DNA from: Erythrophleum ivorense
Lineage: Eukaryota > Streptophyta > Magnoliopsida > Fabales > Fabaceae
Direction: 5' to 3'
NCBI GenBank assembly: GCA_026724425.1
Contig: JAIUCV010000011.1
Location: 7,399,501 to 7,463,500 of the forward strand
Length of the DNA stretch: 64,000 nt
Under the pieces are notes generated by a model that was not told the origin of the DNA, searched no databases, and was given only the letters and a program-made list of their open reading frames with translations. Of the stretch, positions 60,575-64,000 are shown piece after piece. The translations under genes were made by a program, and so were the position numbers. Positions within the stretch are counted from its first letter, which is position 1. Every line of letters starts with the position of its first letter.

Positions 60575-62348
60575 TAAAGAAGATCATGATAAAATGTTTT
60601 TTAAACTTTTGTTAACTAACCGTGGTGATAATGGAACTTATAACAGACTTACAATGGTGTTGGATACTTATTTCACCGTTATTAGCATAATTACTTATCA
60701 GATTCTTGTTCAAACATATAATGTAACGAAGTTTAGGGCATGCACGGTGGCTATTTGTGGTTCATTGGATAGCTGTAAAATGACATCTGTTATTGATTAA
60801 CAATGAGATTTTAATCTTATCTATCATTATTTACCAGAAGTAAAATTCTGAACTTGCATGTCTATTTACACCAAAGAGCTTAGTAGCAGTTCAGGAGGGG
60901 AAAAAATAAATTATTGTGTTAAAAAGGGTTTATTGTGTAAGAGTCCGTGGCTTTTGTTTATTGAGTAGCTTTTAAATTCTTTGTCATATGAGTATTTAAA
61001 TTTGGTATTGTATCTCTAGCAAATTGACATCATTTAAAAGTGAAGGATGGAAAAAAGAGCATAAGATATCATGTATATGTTACCATGTTTTGGAAAAAAA
61101 CAAAGGCCAGCAACTCAAGAATATATAACTTTGGACGAGAAATTTAGTTAAGGGAATTTGTACAATTTATGAGAAAAAATATATATAGTTAGTAGGAAAA
61201 AGTTAAAATACTAAATATAAATTTTGAAAAAATTTTAAGGCAATGAAAGTAGTTCAAAGATATTGACAAAAATAAAACATACATTTCACTATGCATAAAG
61301 TTTGCATGCTTAAAGAAAAACAAAATGCATAGTCAAGCAGAAACGAAAAAAAAAAAGTTAGAATGACATATTTAATTTTTGGAGAAAACGTTAGTTAATG
61401 GAAGTTATACAATTTATGGGCAAAAATTATGTAACTAAACTTACTTAAGGGAAAATTAATATGTTTACGTGGGAGAGACCAAAAAAACCAAAAAAAAAGA
61501 AAAAAATAGGGAAAAAGGGGAAGGATTGTCAGACCTTGGTCCGACTATCCTGCAATCGAACCAAGGTCCGACCACATACGCAGCCGAAACATAAACAATC
61601 AGACCTAGGTCTAGCCAAATCATGGTCGCACCTAGCAGCCAGACAAGCTTTTCCTTGTAGCCGTTGGTTTTTTTTTGGACGACTTTTTTTTCTCCCTTCC
61701 TTCTGTTGTACTAGTCAAATTAGTTTATTCAATTTTTTTTGGGCGACTTTTTTTTCCCTTTCCTTCTGTTGAACTAGTCAGGTTAGTTTGTTGTTTGTAA
61801 GCATTTCAAGTAATTTATTTTCTTCATTTTCATATTCCGTTTTATTTCTAAGAATGTCAATTATTTTAGTTTTTCTTTAATTAAGTTGGTGCTGTTTTTA
61901 TTTTCTTAATTAAATTTATTTCTGTTTTCTATAATTCCTTCTCTTTCCTCTTTTTCTTTTCTATTTCTAAGAATGTGTCAATGAATTTAATTTTTCTCAT
62001 AAAATAAATATAGGATTTGTTTCCCTTTTCCATTTTACACAATGTTAACATGGTTTTCTTTTTTCCTTTTCTTTCTTAAGAACTTCATATATGTCGTTAA
62101 GCTTTTTTTCATCTAGCAGGATATGAATTAGTCCAATATATTCGCCATATATATATACATATATATAAGAGTCTTTGTACTAAAGTCGGGTATACTAATA
62201 ACAGTAGCTTTAAGAGGTCAAATATATATATTACAAAGATATATATATATACACATATATAAATTTGTTTACTAGGTTCATAAATATTTGTCTAAAGCAT
62301 TTACATTTGATAATGCTAGCACACTTTGAAAGAACACTTATGTCTACG
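60575..62348. other. Spacer between two decayed transposons
   Basis: AT-rich with no gene. It includes a GC-richer patch at 61520-61650 with repeated GGTCCGAC/CCTAGGTC words and a 64-bp tandem repeat. I could not find PIF terminal repeats here or upstream of 57.7 kb. Confidence 0.5.
61669..61796. repeat. Tandem duplication, period 64 bp
   Basis: Two copies of a T-run followed by GGACGAC or GGGCGAC, another T-run, CCTTCTGTTG and ACTAGTCA lie at 61669-61732 and 61733-61796. Confidence 0.9.
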
Positions 62349-62843
62349 CTATTCTTCCTCACTATCATCCGCTTCATCATTATCATCTTTGTCATGAGAC
62401 ACTATTAAGGTACCTATTTTTTTTTTTGGTTGAATGTCTACCCGTTGATTGTCCATAATTGCTACGAGTTATTTGTTGGAGTTGGGTTCACAGTTCTTCA
62501 ATTTGTCTTTGTTGGTCTTGAAACAGACTTTGATATGATTGTGTTAAAATAGTGATGAATTTAATGCGTAACATATCTTGTATGTAATCTGAATGTGGGT
62601 ACGGGGGTAATTGACTTGAGGATGCTTCTTAATTATAGCTGTACCCTATTTTTAAGTCTCTAAAAATTTTGCAAGATATATTACCAAGTCCATAAACTGC
62701 GCCCTTCTTTTTACCACCAGCAGCTTTAATAAACATATTCAAGTTAGATACATTATCACTTGAACTCTCGGTGGTATCTTTTTGTTTCAAAAATTTATCC
62801 TATGAACAAAGATTCAAGTGATTAACACCAAATAAATGAATAC

Positions 62844-62894
<51 letters not shown>

Positions 62895-63890
62895 ATTCGT
62901 ACCCAAATAACTTTTGACTTTTCATCCACTCATGCATGGATAGATTTACGTTGGTGGGTTTTTAAATAAACTTTAGAAAATGAAGGATCCCTTCCCAATT
63001 CGTGGGTCTACGCAACAAAATAAAAAAGAATTATTCTAAGCATGCTACATAAAAAGTATGAAATAAATACAATATATGTGTACCAATTCTCTGGCATGTT
63101 CTTCCATCAACGTAGAACCTCCTGTGTGCAAAGAAGCACTAATTGGATTCTTATTTTTTTGCTTATTGTTAGAACGAAATCCTTCAGTATTCCAATGCTC
63201 ACAGAGGTCATCCCAAATGGATTGTTTAATCCATTCTGATCGTTTGCACGTGTCACGTACATGTCCAATTATATCCTTCAACTGAGTTTTGACTCAATTT
63301 TCTAGTTTGCCTAAATATCATGATGATGTCTAGGTTCCCAACAATAAAGTTTCTTGCAAACCATAACACAATATCAATTAATATACATGCAAGTTATTTT
63401 GTTGTTATTTGTAATGTAACAAAAAGTAAAAAGTGAAACCTGAAATTCATAAAACTACAGGTATTGATATTCTAGCGGCACTTTAGTCCAGTAATTTTAT
63501 GGTCCATCGTATTTATTCTTAAAAATTTTTATAATAGCAGCACAGATGTCTCTATTATTTAGGGTAAATCTATAAATATAAAAAATAATAAAATAGATTA
63601 TCATTAAATTTTATCATATATATAATATTATTAAAACAAATAGTGAAACAAAATAATGAACCCTATGCCATTAGGCCTAATCAGCGTTGGCAGAGGTTGA
63701 TCTTGGTCATTAGAGTGTTTATTAGATTACTCATTATAGGGATCATTAGACTTTTGTTAAAAGTCTCGCTGGATGGGCTGTGTTTCTTCTTCAGCATTAG
63801 ATGATTCTGGGTGTGACAAATTACTTCGTGTTCTTCGCCCTCTTCTAAAAGATATCTTGTAATAAAATAGAGGCCATCTACTACATGCAT
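62349..63890 (-). pseudogene. Ptta/En-Spm-type plant transposase (Transposase_24), decayed
   Basis: Reading leftward, fragments match this plant transposase family in order: RRGRRTRSNLSHPESS (about 63840), WIKQSIWDDLCEHWNTEGFR (63230), SLHTGGSTLMEEHAREL (63130), ELGRDPSFSKVYLKTHQRKS (62990) with a stop soon after, DEKSKVIWVR, AAGGKKKGAVYGLG (62720), SSSQLPPYPHSDYIQDMLR (62610), a glutamine-rich helix with a stop, and an acidic end DDNDEADDSEEE before TAG at 62349. Intervening non-coding pieces include a TG microsatellite and could be introns or insertions. Stops make it inactive. A host role is not suggested. Confidence 0.8.
62846..62891. repeat. (TG)n microsatellite
   Basis: About 22 TG units between coding fragments of the decayed transposase. 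Confidence 0.95.
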
Positions 63891-64000
63891 ATTTCACAGG
63901 TTTGATTATAAATATAACATCACAAGTTTTCCTTCTTACTTTGTGAACTATGTGAATGCTAAGATGAGTGACTTCTGATTTGGTGAATGTGTTGGGGCTG

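Overview
The window is nuclear DNA from a eudicot plant. The evidence is intron-rich genes with GT-AG junctions, AT-rich intergenic DNA, many short inverted-repeat transposons, and proteins of plant-only families (a homogalacturonan galacturonosyltransferase, a QWRF protein, an external type II NADH dehydrogenase, a chloroplast Tic20). I cannot name the species. I rebuilt exons by hand; each multi-exon model below keeps its frame across every junction.

Layout from left to right. (1) 172-3417, minus: 5' part of an NDB-type NAD(P)H dehydrogenase that runs off the left edge. (2) 3.4-14 kb: mostly non-coding, with small foldback elements and a poorly understood minus-strand locus at 8.9-11.4 kb. 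(3) 14.2-17.9 kb, plus: Tic20 translocon gene with a fragment of plastid atpE in intron 1. (4) 19.7-22.6 kb, plus: GAUT10. (5) 24.8-27.3 kb, plus: QWRF family protein with the variant motif QWRY. (6) 31.0-33.0 kb, plus: a 100-residue mitochondrial-looking membrane protein whose upstream region is a tandem duplication that includes the end of a hAT-like element. (7) 39.8-46.9 kb, plus: an LTO1 homologue followed by two formiminotransferase-like paralogues. (8) 47.2-51.4 kb, minus: GlcAT14 beta-glucuronosyltransferase. (9) 52-64 kb: no intact host gene. It holds a decayed PIF/Harbinger transposon (transposase plus Myb-like ORF) and a decayed Ptta/En-Spm-type transposase.

The host genes act mainly in organelle energetics and import (NDB, Tic20, the small mitochondrial protein), Golgi glycan synthesis (GAUT10, GlcAT14), microtubule organisation (QWRF) and Fe-S or folate-related chemistry (LTO1, formiminotransferase-like). 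The order NDB, GAUT10, QWRF, small protein, formiminotransferase matches, from memory, the Arabidopsis run At2g20800, At2g20810, At2g20815, At2g20820, At2g20830. Tic20 and the extra paralogue are additions or were lost there.

The points most worth following are a possible in-frame LTO1-formiminotransferase splice fusion, the duplicated transposon-end promoter at 30.6-30.95 kb, and the plastid atpE fragment in the Tic20 intron. I did not find a clearly new multi-gene system.
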